64,000 nt of DNA from Planctomycetota bacterium (GTDB lineage Bacteria > Planctomycetota > UBA1135 > GCA-002686595), in the NCBI GenBank assembly GCA_002686945.1, contig NYYZ01000011.1, forward strand, positions 56,141-120,140. The letters are read 5' to 3'. Below are positions 1 through 8,952 of this stretch, in pieces. The position numbers and the translations under genes are program-made. Each line of letters begins with the position of its first letter. Within the stretch, counting starts at the first letter, position 1. Under the pieces are notes generated by a model that had not been told where the DNA came from, searched no databases, and saw nothing but the letters and a program-made list of their open reading frames with translations.

Positions 1-724
1 AGTCGTCCGTGTCGGTGTAGGCTGCGGCCAATTCGCCGCTGCGCACCAGGGTCATGGACTGACCGTTGGAACGCACCACATGAACGGGGGGTGGATCTTC
101 GTGCTGGTGCGAGGCGATCCTTTTCCAGAAGGTGTCGGCGTGCTCCTGGCCCAGGCTGGTGTACATGGCTGCTGCATGGGTCAGAGTGGTACCTGTCAGG
201 GGTCGCGCCACTCCCACCTTGCCCTGCCAGTAGGAATCGAAGAGGTCCTGCATGTCATTGATTTTTGCAGGATCCGCCAACTCGGTATTGACGATCACAA
301 TGCGCGCCCGGGCGGCGAAACCAGTCCAGAGATGATCCTGGTCCCTGAAGGTCGCAGGAATGTCCTGCGCGGAAGGCGAGTCGTAGGGCTGCAGCATTCC
401 CAGGCGTGCGAGGCGCACGGTCTGCACGATTTCATTGTTCCAGAAAACATCGCAGCGCGGGTGTGCGCTTTCGGCGATCAACTGACCCACCAGTCCCACG
501 GTCTTCTGGTGCTCCTGGTCGTAGAGTGCTTCGACCACAAGTCCGCTCTGCTTCTCATAGTCCCGGACCAGTTCTTCACTGAACACCTGGTCGAGGGCGC
601 AGTAGACCACCAGGTCGGGCTTGGGTCCGCAGGCGAGCAGGCCCAGCAAGGGCAGGGACAGCAGGAGGTGGCGGCCTTGGAACCAGATCGGAACCAGGAA
701 TTGAGGGAGGGGGGGGCGGGTCAT
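1..724 (-). CDS. ABC transporter substrate-binding lipoprotein (iron/ion type), 3' end missing
   Basis: The gene runs leftward from an ATG at 722-724 and leaves the window, so only about 241 codons are visible. The N-terminus has a hydrophobic stretch ending in LLGLLAC, a lipobox with Cys32 as the lipidation site, so the protein should be anchored outside the cytoplasmic membrane. The following segment, PDLVVYCALDQVFSEELVRD, then CDVFWNNE and the later KVGVARPLTGTTLTHAAAMY, fits extracellular solute-binding proteins of the Fe(III)/spermidine type (AfuA/FbpA-like). Family identity is from eye-read motifs; the substrate could be iron, thiamine or phosphonate. The downstream permease and ATPase genes would lie outside the window. 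The opposite-strand reading frame at 80-811 is a shadow of this gene. Confidence 0.85.
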   Translation of the reverse strand, partial: MTRPPLPQFLVPIWFQGRHLLLSLPLLGLLACGPKPDLVVYCALDQVFSEELVRDYEKQSGLVVEALYDQEHQKTVGLVGQLIAESAHPRCDVFWNNEIVQTVRLARLGMLQPYDSPSAQDIPATFRDQDHLWTGFAARARIVIVNTELADPAKINDMQDLFDSYWQGKVGVARPLTGTTLTHAAAMYTSLGQEHADTFWKRIASHQHEDPPPVHVVRSNGQSMTLVRSGELAAAYTDTDD

Positions 725-932
725 GGAGACTCTACTAGTGGGGGCGAGGCCCGGGGGCACAGCCCGCAGCCCTCTTTTCGCCAGCCTAACCAATCAACGC
801 TTGGTTTCTGAGGTGCAAACCCGGGTCCGGGGTCCCAGACGGTGGATTTTGGGGCCTGCCGGTTCAGGCCCGTGGGATCGTGGGGTTGCTTGAGGCTTGA
901 CCCCGCGGGCAGCAGGTGGACAATCCTGGCGC
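725..932. promoter_or_regulatory. divergent intergenic region
   Basis: This 208-base gap separates two divergent genes and should hold both promoters. A 7-bp stem (GGGCCTG 852-858, CAGGCCC 865-871, loop of 6) sits about 60 bases before the aminotransferase start. I could not pick clear -35/-10 pairs. Confidence 0.3.
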
Positions 933-2132
933 ATGACCATGGAAACCACCCGACCCAGTACGACCCTCGCCGAACGATGCTCTCTCCTGGGAACCGAAAC
1001 CGCTTTCGAAGTGTTTGCCAGGGCAAAGGCACTCGAAGCCCAGGGCAAGAACATCATTCATCTGCACATTGGCGCTCCTGACTTCGACACCCCCACGCAC
1101 ATAGTCGAGGCTGGCCAGAAGGCCCTTCGGGATGGCTTTCACAAATACACCCCGGCGGCGGGTCTGCCACAATTGAGAGAAGCGGTTTGCGCGGATTTCT
1201 TGCGTCACCGGAAGGTGGAAGTGGATCCCGCCAATGTTCTGATCGCCCCGGGAGGCAAGCCCACCATGTATTACGCGATCATGATGTTTGGGGAACCGGG
1301 CGCGGAGATCCTGTATCCCAACCCAGGCTTCCCGATTTATGAATCGGTGATCAACTACTCCGGAGCCAAGGGGGTGCCCATCGAGTTGAGCGAAGAGAAC
1401 GGTTTCAGCTTCAAAGCCGAAGATGTCCTGGCCAAGATCAATCCAAAGACGCGGCTGTTGATTATCAATACACCGGCCAACCCCACTGGAGGCGTGGTGC
1501 CCCGCAGCGAGTTCGATGTCTTGGTCAAGGGTCTTGAGGAGCATCCCCATGTGACCATTCTGTGCGACGAGATCTACTCGCGGTTGCTTTACGACAACGA
1601 AGAGCATGTCAGCATCTTGCAGTACCCTTCAATGGTGGATCGTTCGATTATTCTGGACGGTTGGAGCAAGACCTGGGCCATGACCGGTTGGCGTTTGGGT
1701 TATGGCATCTGGCCCAGGCATCTCTTCGCCCATGCGGAGCGTTTGCAGATCAATATCGCTTCCTGCGCAAACGCCGCAGCCCAAGTGGCCGCGGTGGCGG
1801 CCATGGAAGGCACACAGGAGCCGGTGAAGGTCATGTGCGAAGCTTTTGATCGTCGCCGCCGGGTCATTCATCAGGGGCTCAATGACATTCCTGGGATCTC
1901 ATGTGTGCTGCCCAAGGGAGCTTTCTACGCTTTCCCCAATGTCAGTGAGTTGGGCCTCGATACTCGCGAGTTGGAGCACGGCCTGTTGAATGAAGCGGGG
2001 GTGGCTTGCCTGTCCGGCACCAGCTTCGGGGCTTTTGGGGCTGGGTACATGCGCTTCAGCTACGCCAACTCCGAGGAGAACATCCTGGAAGGTCTGAGTC
2101 GGGTGAAGCGTTGGCTTGGAGAACGCTCCTGA
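933..2132 (+). CDS. PLP-dependent class I/II aminotransferase
   Basis: This 399-residue fold-type I enzyme would move an amino group between an amino acid and a 2-oxo acid in the cytoplasm. Visible landmarks are HLHIGAPDFDTP near the N-terminus, NTPANPTGG in the substrate/PLP region, CDEIYS with the PLP-ring Asp, and SKTWAMTGWRLGY with Lys246 as the Schiff-base lysine. Length and motifs match aspartate/alanine-type aminotransferases; the exact substrate cannot be read. A longer frame opens at a TTG at 897, but I prefer ATG 933 (or 939) because conserved sequence begins soon after and AGGTGG lies at 915-920. The stop overlaps the next start as TGATG, so the threonine aldolase is probably translationally coupled. 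Confidence 0.9.
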   Translation: MTMETTRPSTTLAERCSLLGTETAFEVFARAKALEAQGKNIIHLHIGAPDFDTPTHIVEAGQKALRDGFHKYTPAAGLPQLREAVCADFLRHRKVEVDPANVLIAPGGKPTMYYAIMMFGEPGAEILYPNPGFPIYESVINYSGAKGVPIELSEENGFSFKAEDVLAKINPKTRLLIINTPANPTGGVVPRSEFDVLVKGLEEHPHVTILCDEIYSRLLYDNEEHVSILQYPSMVDRSIILDGWSKTWAMTGWRLGYGIWPRHLFAHAERLQINIASCANAAAQVAAVAAMEGTQEPVKVMCEAFDRRRRVIHQGLNDIPGISCVLPKGAFYAFPNVSELGLDTRELEHGLLNEAGVACLSGTSFGAFGAGYMRFSYANSEENILEGLSRVKRWLGERS

Positions 2133-3169
2133 TGGTTCAGGCCCCCGCGGATTTTCGGAGCGACACGGTCACCCGCGCCGATGCCGTCATGCGCGGCTTG
2201 ATGGCAGATGCCTCGGTCGGCGACGATGTGCTCGAAGGCGATCCCACAGTTCAACGCCTGGAACAGGCAGCGGCGGACTGGCTCGGAATGGAAGGATCTC
2301 TGTTCGTGCCTTCGGGCACAATGGCCAATCAGGTGGCCCTGGGGGCTTGGACCCGGCCGGGTGACGAGATCATCGTCCAGCGCTTTGCCCACGTGACGAC
2401 CTTTGAGGCCGGGGCCGCTGGTTACCTGCATGGATTGCAGTCCATGACCGTGGGTGGCGAAGAAGGGGACTTTGATCTTGAGCAGGTCAAGGCATCGATG
2501 CGTCCGGAATTCATCCACTGCCCACCTTCGCGCCTGATCTGCATGGAGCAGACTCACAATTACGCGGGCGGTCGTGTGTTGCCTCTTCAGGTGTTTGAGG
2601 AGGTTTCTGGTTTTGCCCGGGAAGTTGGGATTCCCATTCACCTTGACGGGGCGCGTCTGGCCAACGCGGTGGTTGCCAGTGGCGTGAGCGCGAGCACCTA
2701 CGCTTCCCACGCTGACTCGGTCAGCCTTTGTTTCTCCAAGGGATTGGGAGCGCCTGTGGGTTCAATCATTGCAGGCCGGCAGGACTTTCTGGAACGCGCG
2801 CGGCTGGTGCGGAAGAGGCTCGGGGGTTGGATGCGCCAGTCCGGGCACCTGGCCGCTGCTGCCTTGCACGCGCTGGAAAACAATGTGCCGCGTCTGGCCC
2901 AGGACCACTCCTTGGCCCAGGAACTTTCCCAGCGCCTGGGAGCCCTACCAGGGTTGGAGTCCGATCCCACCCTGGTGCAGACCAACATAGCCATGGTCCA
3001 GGTCACACACTCCGAATACGACGCTCAAGCACTGTCGGAAGCCCTCGGCCGTGAGGGTGTCCTGGTGATGGCCATGGGCGAGCGCCGGCTGCGTTTTGTA
3101 ACCCACTTGGATGTGGGACCGGAAGATCTCGACCGTCTTGAGCGAGCAGCCAAGAATATTCTGGGCTGA
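2132..3169 (+). CDS. ltaE: low-specificity L-threonine aldolase
   Basis: This 345-residue PLP enzyme of the beta-eliminating lyase/threonine aldolase family would cleave L-threonine or allo-threonine to glycine and acetaldehyde. The N-terminal FRSDTVTRADAVMRGLMADA followed by VGDDVLEGDPTVQRLE is typical of the family. HLDGARLANA carries the PLP-binding Asp and Arg, and CFSKGLGAPVGS contains the Schiff-base Lys203. The ATG at 2132 shares its A with the TGA of the aminotransferase, which fixes the start and indicates a two-gene amino-acid operon. The frame remains open upstream, but that part is out of frame with the aminotransferase gene it overlaps. Glycine/threonine interconversion is a reasonable joint role, by inference only. 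Confidence 0.92.
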   Translation: MVQAPADFRSDTVTRADAVMRGLMADASVGDDVLEGDPTVQRLEQAAADWLGMEGSLFVPSGTMANQVALGAWTRPGDEIIVQRFAHVTTFEAGAAGYLHGLQSMTVGGEEGDFDLEQVKASMRPEFIHCPPSRLICMEQTHNYAGGRVLPLQVFEEVSGFAREVGIPIHLDGARLANAVVASGVSASTYASHADSVSLCFSKGLGAPVGSIIAGRQDFLERARLVRKRLGGWMRQSGHLAAAALHALENNVPRLAQDHSLAQELSQRLGALPGLESDPTLVQTNIAMVQVTHSEYDAQALSEALGREGVLVMAMGERRLRFVTHLDVGPEDLDRLERAAKNILG

Positions 3170-3182
3170 CCAAGGGGCAATT

Positions 3183-3204
3183 CCGGGAATGAGCCCATTC
3201 CCGG
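3183..3204 (+). terminator. strong hairpin after ltaE, no U tract
   Basis: CCGGGAATG (3183-3191) and CATTCCCGG (3196-3204) form a perfect 9-bp stem with the loop AGCC, starting 13 bases after the ltaE stop. No T-run follows, so it may be a factor-dependent terminator or an mRNA 3'-end stabiliser rather than a classic intrinsic terminator. Confidence 0.5.
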
Positions 3205-3245
3205 GGCGGGTCCAATTGGAACTTCATGAGGCCCCCGAGGGTGGT

Positions 3246-3251
3246 TATCCT
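3246..3251 (+). promoter_or_regulatory. putative -10 element upstream of the phosphohexomutase
   Basis: TATCCT within GTTATCCT lies about 80 bases before the gene at 3330. The same hexamer recurs upstream of several other genes in this window. A weak TTCATG lies 16 bases upstream as a possible -35. Confidence 0.3.
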
Positions 3252-3329
3252 GTTCGCCCCCGAAGTTCCGGGAAAGCGGCAGCAGGCCGCCTCTGAGCCA
3301 CCTCCCCAGCACCCTGAGATCAAGCGCCC

Positions 3330-4682
3330 ATGGGCATCTTCAAGGCCTACGACATCCGCGGCATCGTGCCCGATGAACTCGACACCAAACTCGCCCGGCG
3401 CATTGGATTTGCCTTTGCCGAGCACATTGGTGGTTCGCCTCTTCTGGTAGGGCGCGACATGCGCGTGCACTCTCCAGAGATCGCCGAGGCTGTGATCGAT
3501 GGCATGCGTGGTGCCGGTGCCCATGTGATCGACATTGGGCTGGCCTCGACTCCCATGACCTATTTTGCCATTGGCTCTCAGGATGTGGCCGGAGGCTTGT
3601 GCATCACAGCCAGCCACAACACAGGTGAGTACAACGGCATGAAGCTCTGCAGCCGCGGGGCACGGCCTATTTCCAAGACTACCGGGATAGCGGAGATTGA
3701 ATTGGCATGCGAGGGACAACAGCAGCCCTCTTCCACACGCCGGGGTGGGGGCGAGGGTCTGGACCTGCTCCAGGCCTACGCCCAGCATGTGGCGGGGTTT
3801 GCCCAGGTCAAGCGTCCCCTGACGGTCGCCATTGACGTGGCCAACGGCATGGCGGGCCACACCCTGCCCGCGATCTTGCCCCTCTTGGAGAATGTGAAAG
3901 CAGAGATCATTTTCATGGAGCCCGATGGCACTTTCCCCAACCACGAGGCCAACCCCCTCAAGGAAGAGAACCTGGACCCTGTGCGCGAATTGGTGCGCCA
4001 GACCAAAGCGGACTTTGGTGTTAGTTTTGACGGGGACGCGGACCGTTGCTGTTTTGTGGATGAGACCGGCGCAACCGTCCCTGCGGACCTGATGACGGCG
4101 CTCCTGGCCCGGGATTTCCTGGCCCGCGAGCCTGGCAAACCTATTGTCTATGACCTCCGTAGTTCCTGGGTGGTCAAGGAAGAGATCACAAACGCCGGGG
4201 GCGAAGCCGTGCGCGACCGTGTGGGACACTCCTTCATCAAAGCAACTATGCGCGACAATGGCGCAATCTTCGGAGGCGAACTTTCTGGCCACTTCTACTT
4301 TCGCGACAACTTTGTCTGCGATAGTGGCGTGATCGCTTTGGTCAGCGCCCTGAATCTGTTGTCCGGGTCCAATGAGTCCTTCTCCAGTCGCGTAGCGGAC
4401 CTGCGCCGCTACCACTCCACTGGTGAGATCAACTTCCAGGTGGAGGACAAGGGGGTGGTCCTGGCGGCCCTCAAGGAGCGCTTCAGGGACGGAGCCCAGG
4501 ACGAATTGGACGGCATCACGGTGGAGTATGGGAGCCTGAAAAAGGCCTCCTGGTGGTGGTTCAATGTGCGTGCCTCCAACACCGAGCCGGTGCTGCGTCT
4601 GAACCTTGAGGCCAAGACTGCTGAACTGCGAGATCAGAAGCGGGCCGAACTGATCGAATTGATCAGTGAAACAGAGCACTAA
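3330..4682 (+). CDS. phosphomannomutase/phosphoglucomutase
   Basis: This 450-residue alpha-D-phosphohexomutase interconverts hexose 6- and 1-phosphates, supplying GDP-mannose or UDP-glucose precursors for envelope glycans. It starts with FKAYDIRG, the usual N-terminal signature. The phosphoserine loop TASHNTGEYNGMK has Ser95 as the phosphorylated residue. FDGDADRC (233-240) is the Mg-binding loop, GELSGHFYFRD is the sugar-recognition loop, and RASNTEPVLRLNLEA is the C-terminal phosphate-binding loop. All four domains appear intact and the length is normal. It could be ManB/AlgC-like with dual specificity. The Pro usual in TASHNP is Thr here, a mild deviation. It probably feeds the glycan genes at 7.7-11.9 kb and 52-64 kb. 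Confidence 0.92.
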   Translation: MGIFKAYDIRGIVPDELDTKLARRIGFAFAEHIGGSPLLVGRDMRVHSPEIAEAVIDGMRGAGAHVIDIGLASTPMTYFAIGSQDVAGGLCITASHNTGEYNGMKLCSRGARPISKTTGIAEIELACEGQQQPSSTRRGGGEGLDLLQAYAQHVAGFAQVKRPLTVAIDVANGMAGHTLPAILPLLENVKAEIIFMEPDGTFPNHEANPLKEENLDPVRELVRQTKADFGVSFDGDADRCCFVDETGATVPADLMTALLARDFLAREPGKPIVYDLRSSWVVKEEITNAGGEAVRDRVGHSFIKATMRDNGAIFGGELSGHFYFRDNFVCDSGVIALVSALNLLSGSNESFSSRVADLRRYHSTGEINFQVEDKGVVLAALKERFRDGAQDELDGITVEYGSLKKASWWWFNVRASNTEPVLRLNLEAKTAELRDQKRAELIELISETEH

Positions 4683-4797
4683 TTTCTTGCTGGCTGGTTT
4701 GGTCCAAGGAGCGAAAAAAGGCCCGAATTTACGAAGTTGCATTGATTTTTGTGGCTTCGGGGCACAAGGCCTGAATGGGGACCGCTCCGGGGGTCGA

Positions 4798-4803
4798 TAG
4801 GAT
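4798..4803 (+). promoter_or_regulatory. putative -10 element upstream of the repeat protein
   Basis: TAGGAT sits 22 bases before ATG 4826. No convincing -35 is visible. Confidence 0.2.
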
Positions 4804-4825
4804 CCTTTTGGAGTCCTGTCTTGCG

Positions 4826-6706
4826 ATGCTGATCACCCTTCTCTTGTGCGCCCTGCCCGCGCCCCCCGCGCTGACCGTGGCTGCCCCCAGTTTCCAGTCT
4901 CCGGCCACCCATTCCGCAGGTGCCCTTGGTCAGAGCCTTGCCCGTCTGGCGGACCAGGATCGACGCCTTTCCTTCACCCCGCGTACTGCGAGTCTGGCCC
5001 GCAAGGCTGTGGAGTTGAAGAGGCGTGGGTCTGAGGCAGTCCCTGCTCCGGGCGCCATTGCCGATCTCTGCGAGGCGCTTTTTGCCCGTGGAGCAGGTGG
5101 GGATGTGATGGCTCGCGCGGATCTGGTGGATCGCGCCACGGATCCCGGTGCCACACCGGTGGTGCTCTCTTCGATCCTGGCCCTGGGGGCTCTTGGCCCC
5201 AATCTGGGCGGAGCCCAGGCCCAGCTGGAAGTTTGGGCCAAGGACAGCGATCCTTCACGCCGGGCGCACGCTCTGCTGGCTCTTTATCTCGCTCGACCTG
5301 AGCTGGGTAAGGCCCTGGCGGACGATCTTGCTCTGAGCGATCCCTTTGCTGCTCTCCTGGCTGTGCATGTCCATCCCGCACCCTTGCCGGAGAACCCTGC
5401 CGTTCGCCGTTGGTACGGTTTGCGGTTGGGGGCAGCCAGGCGCTTCGGATTGGTGGACGGCCGGCCCTGGTCGGAAATCCTGATCACCCGTCTGGCCGCC
5501 GACCCGGCTTTCCTTGAAGAACTGATTCTGCAGGAATTGCCTTCGGTACCCGTGCCCGCCGTGGCTGATCATCTGCTGGCGCTGCTGCTTGAGGATCCGA
5601 CTCCCGCCCGCATTCGGGCCGGGGTGCGCATGTTGCCAGTCGCCCTTGAGGCCCTGGTGGCCAGCGGCCACTGGGCCCCGCGCGGTGGCGATGGCTGGCG
5701 CGAATTGGTGCGCTCAATCCTGGAGGGCTATCAGAGCGACTCCATGGGTGAGTGTCTGGCTCAGGCGGTGGAGCAATCCGCTTCGCGCGGTCTGGCGTTG
5801 GCAGCGATGGCGCGTCGGGATGCGACCTACCTTGCGCCTCTCGAAGCTGCCCTGGCATCAAACGACACGGGGTTGCTGCTCGATGTGATGTACGGGGCCG
5901 GAGTCACGGACCTTGCCCGGGTGATTCCCGCCCTGCGCGACCTTGAGGAACACGCAGATCTCGAAGTGCGAGCGGAAGCCCTGGTTGTGCGATCGCGCCT
6001 GGGAGACGGGGACGCGCACCAGACAATCCGCGACCTGCTGCTGGCGGTCAGCGGAGGTAGTCAGGATCCCCTGGCCGAGAGTCTGATGGATTCACTGGAA
6101 CGTCACCGGGGTGGATTTCTGGTGCTCGACCTGTGCGAAGTCTTGTCCGCCGAATTGCCCTTCGGCGCTCCCGGTCGTCTCTTGGCTCTGGCGGCTCTGC
6201 GGCTGGGTGGACGGCGTGCAGCCACGGGGGATTTGTTGGAGGAGTCCCAGTTGGCTCCCTCGGGAGCTGCCGGTGAAGTGCTGGCTCTGGAAGCCCTGGG
6301 CCAGTTGCCCGACCGGGCTGAACTCGTTCACCTTCTGGCCCGCTTCCCCTCGGAAGTCCTCGGGCGCACGGACCTGGTGCTGGCTGGAGCATGTGTTCGG
6401 GCCGGGCGCTCCGAGGTGGACCCTCTGATCAGCGCGGCGCTTTGGAGCGGCTCCATCCACCTCAGTTTGCTTTCAGCGGCCCTGGCCAGGGAGCAGGCTG
6501 GGGAAGTGAGCTTGCTGCTTTGGGCCATGGAGCCGCCCATGGAGGCTTCTTCGGAAGATCTCCGTCGGGTGGGGTACTGCCTTGGCCAACTCGGCGGCAT
6601 GGTGGCCTTGGAGGAGATTTCGCGGCGCCTGGGGAGTTCTGTTGGAACCGATCGGCCCCTGCTTCAGGGTGCGCTTCTGGGGGCCATGGGAGCGCGTACA
6701 CACTAG
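4826..6706 (+). CDS. secreted alpha-helical (HEAT-like) repeat protein, function unknown
   Basis: The protein is about 626 residues long. I chose ATG 4826 because it opens directly into a signal peptide (MLITLLLCALPAPPALTVA). A longer frame opens at 4775 but would bury the signal behind a 17-residue polar leader. The mature part is Ala- and Leu-rich with recurrent helical pairs (for example ALLALYLARPELGKALAD, ALVVRSRLGDG, ALAALRLGGRRAATGD), consistent with an HEAT/Armadillo-type solenoid. I see no catalytic motif, heme site, lipobox or membrane anchor. The arginase follows after 21 bases. I do not recognise a characterised family; a periplasmic scaffold role is only a guess. Confidence 0.75.
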   Translation: MLITLLLCALPAPPALTVAAPSFQSPATHSAGALGQSLARLADQDRRLSFTPRTASLARKAVELKRRGSEAVPAPGAIADLCEALFARGAGGDVMARADLVDRATDPGATPVVLSSILALGALGPNLGGAQAQLEVWAKDSDPSRRAHALLALYLARPELGKALADDLALSDPFAALLAVHVHPAPLPENPAVRRWYGLRLGAARRFGLVDGRPWSEILITRLAADPAFLEELILQELPSVPVPAVADHLLALLLEDPTPARIRAGVRMLPVALEALVASGHWAPRGGDGWRELVRSILEGYQSDSMGECLAQAVEQSASRGLALAAMARRDATYLAPLEAALASNDTGLLLDVMYGAGVTDLARVIPALRDLEEHADLEVRAEALVVRSRLGDGDAHQTIRDLLLAVSGGSQDPLAESLMDSLERHRGGFLVLDLCEVLSAELPFGAPGRLLALAALRLGGRRAATGDLLEESQLAPSGAAGEVLALEALGQLPDRAELVHLLARFPSEVLGRTDLVLAGACVRAGRSEVDPLISAALWSGSIHLSLLSAALAREQAGEVSLLLWAMEPPMEASSEDLRRVGYCLGQLGGMVALEEISRRLGSSVGTDRPLLQGALLGAMGARTH

Positions 6707-6727
6707 CTTCGTATCGGAAAACGAACG

Positions 6728-7657
6728 ATGTCTGTCAATCCCCAACGACCTTCCCGCGTCGCCTTGATCGGAGTCCCCATGGATCTCGGCGGGGGCCGTC
6801 GGGGCGTGGACATGGGTCCCAGCGCTCTTCGCATTGCGGGCATTCAAAAAGCTCTGGAAGATCTGGGCATCGAGTTCCGGGATACGGGCAATCTGGAGGT
6901 GCGTGATCCGGTGGACTTGGAACCTGCCGATCCCTGTGCGCGGTTCCTGGAAGAGATCTCCGACTGCTGCCAGCGTCTGCACGCGCGCGTAAAAGAACTG
7001 GTGGCTGATGACTGGTTTCCATTGGTGGTGGGTGGGGATCACTCCGTGGCCGCTGGCTCCGTGGCTGGTCTGGCCAGTCATCACCATGAGAGGGGCGAGA
7101 AAATCGGCTTGATCTGGTTCGACGCCCATGGGGACATGAACACGCCGGAGACCACGGGCTCGGGAAACATACACGGCATGCCCCTGGCGGCATTGCTGGG
7201 ACACGGACCCACAAGCCTGACTCGCTTGTCCTCACGCTTTCCTGCGGTGGATCCCAAGAACGCGGTGCTGGTGGGAGTGCGTACCCTTGATGACGGTGAA
7301 CGTGAGTTGATCCGCGAACTTGGCGTGCGCTGCTTCACCATGCAGGAGATCGACGAACTCGGTATGCACGCTGTGATGCGCGAAGCCATCGAGATTGCTT
7401 GCGCGGGCACAGCGGGTTTCGTGCTCTCCTTTGATGTGGATGGCGCTGACCCTTCAGTGGCACCTGGGGTGGGTACTCCGGTCCCTGGCGGCGTCTCCTA
7501 TCGCGAGGCGCATCTGGTGGTGGAACTGGCAGCTGAGAGCGGAAAGCTGTTGAGTCTGGAAATGGCTGAGATCAATCCAATCCTCGATACGAGCAACGCC
7601 ACTGCGCGGGTTGCGGTTGAGTTCTGTGAATCAGCCCTGGGCAAACGAGTCCTCTAA
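6728..7657 (+). CDS. rocF: arginase/agmatinase-family ureohydrolase, probably arginase
   Basis: This 309-residue enzyme would hydrolyse L-arginine to ornithine and urea with a binuclear Mn centre. All metal-ligand motifs are present: GGDHS with His105, DAHGDMN with Asp132, His134 and Asp136, and SFDVDGADP with Asp236 and Asp238. The N-terminal VALIGVPMDLGGGRRGVDMGPSALR is typical of arginases rather than agmatinases, and the SGNIHGMPLAALLG segment is also arginase-like. The start ATG is 21 bases after the preceding stop, and the glycan-export permease begins 17 bases after its end, so it may be co-transcribed in either direction of context. Formimidoylglutamase is a less likely alternative. 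Confidence 0.9.
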   Translation: MSVNPQRPSRVALIGVPMDLGGGRRGVDMGPSALRIAGIQKALEDLGIEFRDTGNLEVRDPVDLEPADPCARFLEEISDCCQRLHARVKELVADDWFPLVVGGDHSVAAGSVAGLASHHHERGEKIGLIWFDAHGDMNTPETTGSGNIHGMPLAALLGHGPTSLTRLSSRFPAVDPKNAVLVGVRTLDDGERELIRELGVRCFTMQEIDELGMHAVMREAIEIACAGTAGFVLSFDVDGADPSVAPGVGTPVPGGVSYREAHLVVELAAESGKLLSLEMAEINPILDTSNATARVAVEFCESALGKRVL

Positions 7658-7674
7658 ACCTCAGCAAGCCTGCC

Positions 7675-8952
7675 ATGATCCTCGTCCTAAGGTCATTCCT
7701 GCACAACCGACGACTCCTCTGGGATTTCGTCAAGCGCGACCTGCGGGCGCGCTATGTTGGCTCGAGCATGGGATTTTTCTGGTCGGTGATTTTTCCCGTG
7801 GTCAATCTGGTGGTCTACCACTTCGTTTTCCGCACGGTGCTCAACACCCGTTGGAGTGACAGCCAGGGGGCGACCGAGGTAGCCCTGGTGATGCTGGCGG
7901 GAATCGTGGTCTGGCAGGCCTTTGCAGAGACCTTGACACGTTCCAGCAGCAGCCTGATTGATAACTCGAACCTGATCCAGAAGGTGGTCTTCCCGAGCGA
8001 GTTGTTGCCTGCGTTTCTGGTCAAGTCCAGTCTGATCAACATGATGATTGGAGTGCCTGTGCTCCTGATCGCGGTGATTTGGTTTGGCTTTGTGGATGTG
8101 CCCCGGACCTACATGCATGTGCCTCACACCACGGTGCAGCACGAAGGTGCCCCGGACACACATGCTCGCATTCCAGTTCTGCAGCATGAGCAAGGAGACG
8201 TCCTGCGGGTGCCGATTGCGATCGAGCGTGGCTACCGAGGGGATGTGCGTGTGACCTTGGAATACTCTGGCAGCGCTGAGCATGGCAAGGACTTCTTGGG
8301 TCCGACCCAGATCCTGCTGCCCGCCACCGCTCGGGGTGTTGATCTCCTGATTCAGCCCCTGCCTGATGACGAGGTGGAAGGGGATGAGGAGATCATTGTG
8401 CGCATCGTTGGCGTCGAACCCGGCGGATTGGCCGAGGTGGGGGAGATCCCCCAGGTGCAACACGACTTCCGGGCGACCCTGCTGGATGATCCAGCCCCGC
8501 CCCCTGGAGCAGCTCCCGCTTTTGCGGGGGGGGCAGAACCCCGCATGCGTGATGAGGGCTACAAGGCCCTGTCCCTCTCCTGGTCCCTGCTGTTGATCCC
8601 TCTGATGCTGCTGCTGCAGTTCTTGTTCACCCTCAGTCTGGCCTACTTCCTGTCCGTCCTCAATGTGTTCCTGCGCGACACCCAGCATCTGGTGGGGGTT
8701 GGCGTGGTGGTCTGGATGTTCTGCACCCCGATCTTCTATCCGGCGCACCTGGTTGAAAAGGCTGGCTATGGCTGGCTGATGCAGATCAACCCCATGCACT
8801 GGATCATTGAGTGCTGGCGGCAGATTCTGCTCTACGGCGCCTGGCCTGATCTCCTGCTGGTGTTGCGTACTGGTCTGCTATCGGTTGTTCTGCTGACCTT
8901 GAGCGGTCGTTTCTTCTTCTCCCAAAAGGCCCGTATCCCCGATCTCCTGTGA
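7675..8952 (+). CDS. wzm: ABC-2 polysaccharide export permease (Wzm type) with a Calx-beta-like periplasmic insertion
   Basis: This is the membrane channel of a polysaccharide ABC exporter, 425 residues against a usual 250-290. The N-terminal half (LLWDFVKRDLRARYVGSSMG, then hydrophobic segments near 35-55, 68-90 and 118-138) and the C-terminal half (segments near 303-328, 338-355 and 393-410, with INPMHWIIECWRQILLYG) are ordinary Wzm/TagG sequence. Residues about 141-300 (8095-8574) are an extra soluble domain. Its core has AEHGKDFLGPTQILLP, then LPDDEVEGDEE, then ATLLDDP. That order is the Calx-beta pattern: Gly-x-Asp-Phe strand, Asp-Asp/Glu-rich turn, terminal acidic pair. In six-helix ABC-2 topology the third-fourth loop faces the periplasm. 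The stop overlaps the ATPase start as GTGA. The fold assignment is from motifs; the insertion itself is unmistakable. Confidence 0.9.
   Translation: MILVLRSFLHNRRLLWDFVKRDLRARYVGSSMGFFWSVIFPVVNLVVYHFVFRTVLNTRWSDSQGATEVALVMLAGIVVWQAFAETLTRSSSSLIDNSNLIQKVVFPSELLPAFLVKSSLINMMIGVPVLLIAVIWFGFVDVPRTYMHVPHTTVQHEGAPDTHARIPVLQHEQGDVLRVPIAIERGYRGDVRVTLEYSGSAEHGKDFLGPTQILLPATARGVDLLIQPLPDDEVEGDEEIIVRIVGVEPGGLAEVGEIPQVQHDFRATLLDDPAPPPGAAPAFAGGAEPRMRDEGYKALSLSWSLLLIPLMLLLQFLFTLSLAYFLSVLNVFLRDTQHLVGVGVVVWMFCTPIFYPAHLVEKAGYGWLMQINPMHWIIECWRQILLYGAWPDLLLVLRTGLLSVVLLTLSGRFFFSQKARIPDLL

Noticed and set aside
80..811. 243-codon plus-strand frame at the left edge
   Set aside because: It is antisense to the binding-lipoprotein gene, whose translation has a signal peptide, lipobox and family motifs; the plus frame has none.
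3003..4742. 579-codon minus-strand frame
   Set aside because: It lies opposite the phosphohexomutase, which has all catalytic loops; the minus frame is His/Gly-rich without motifs, typical of an antisense shadow in GC-rich DNA.
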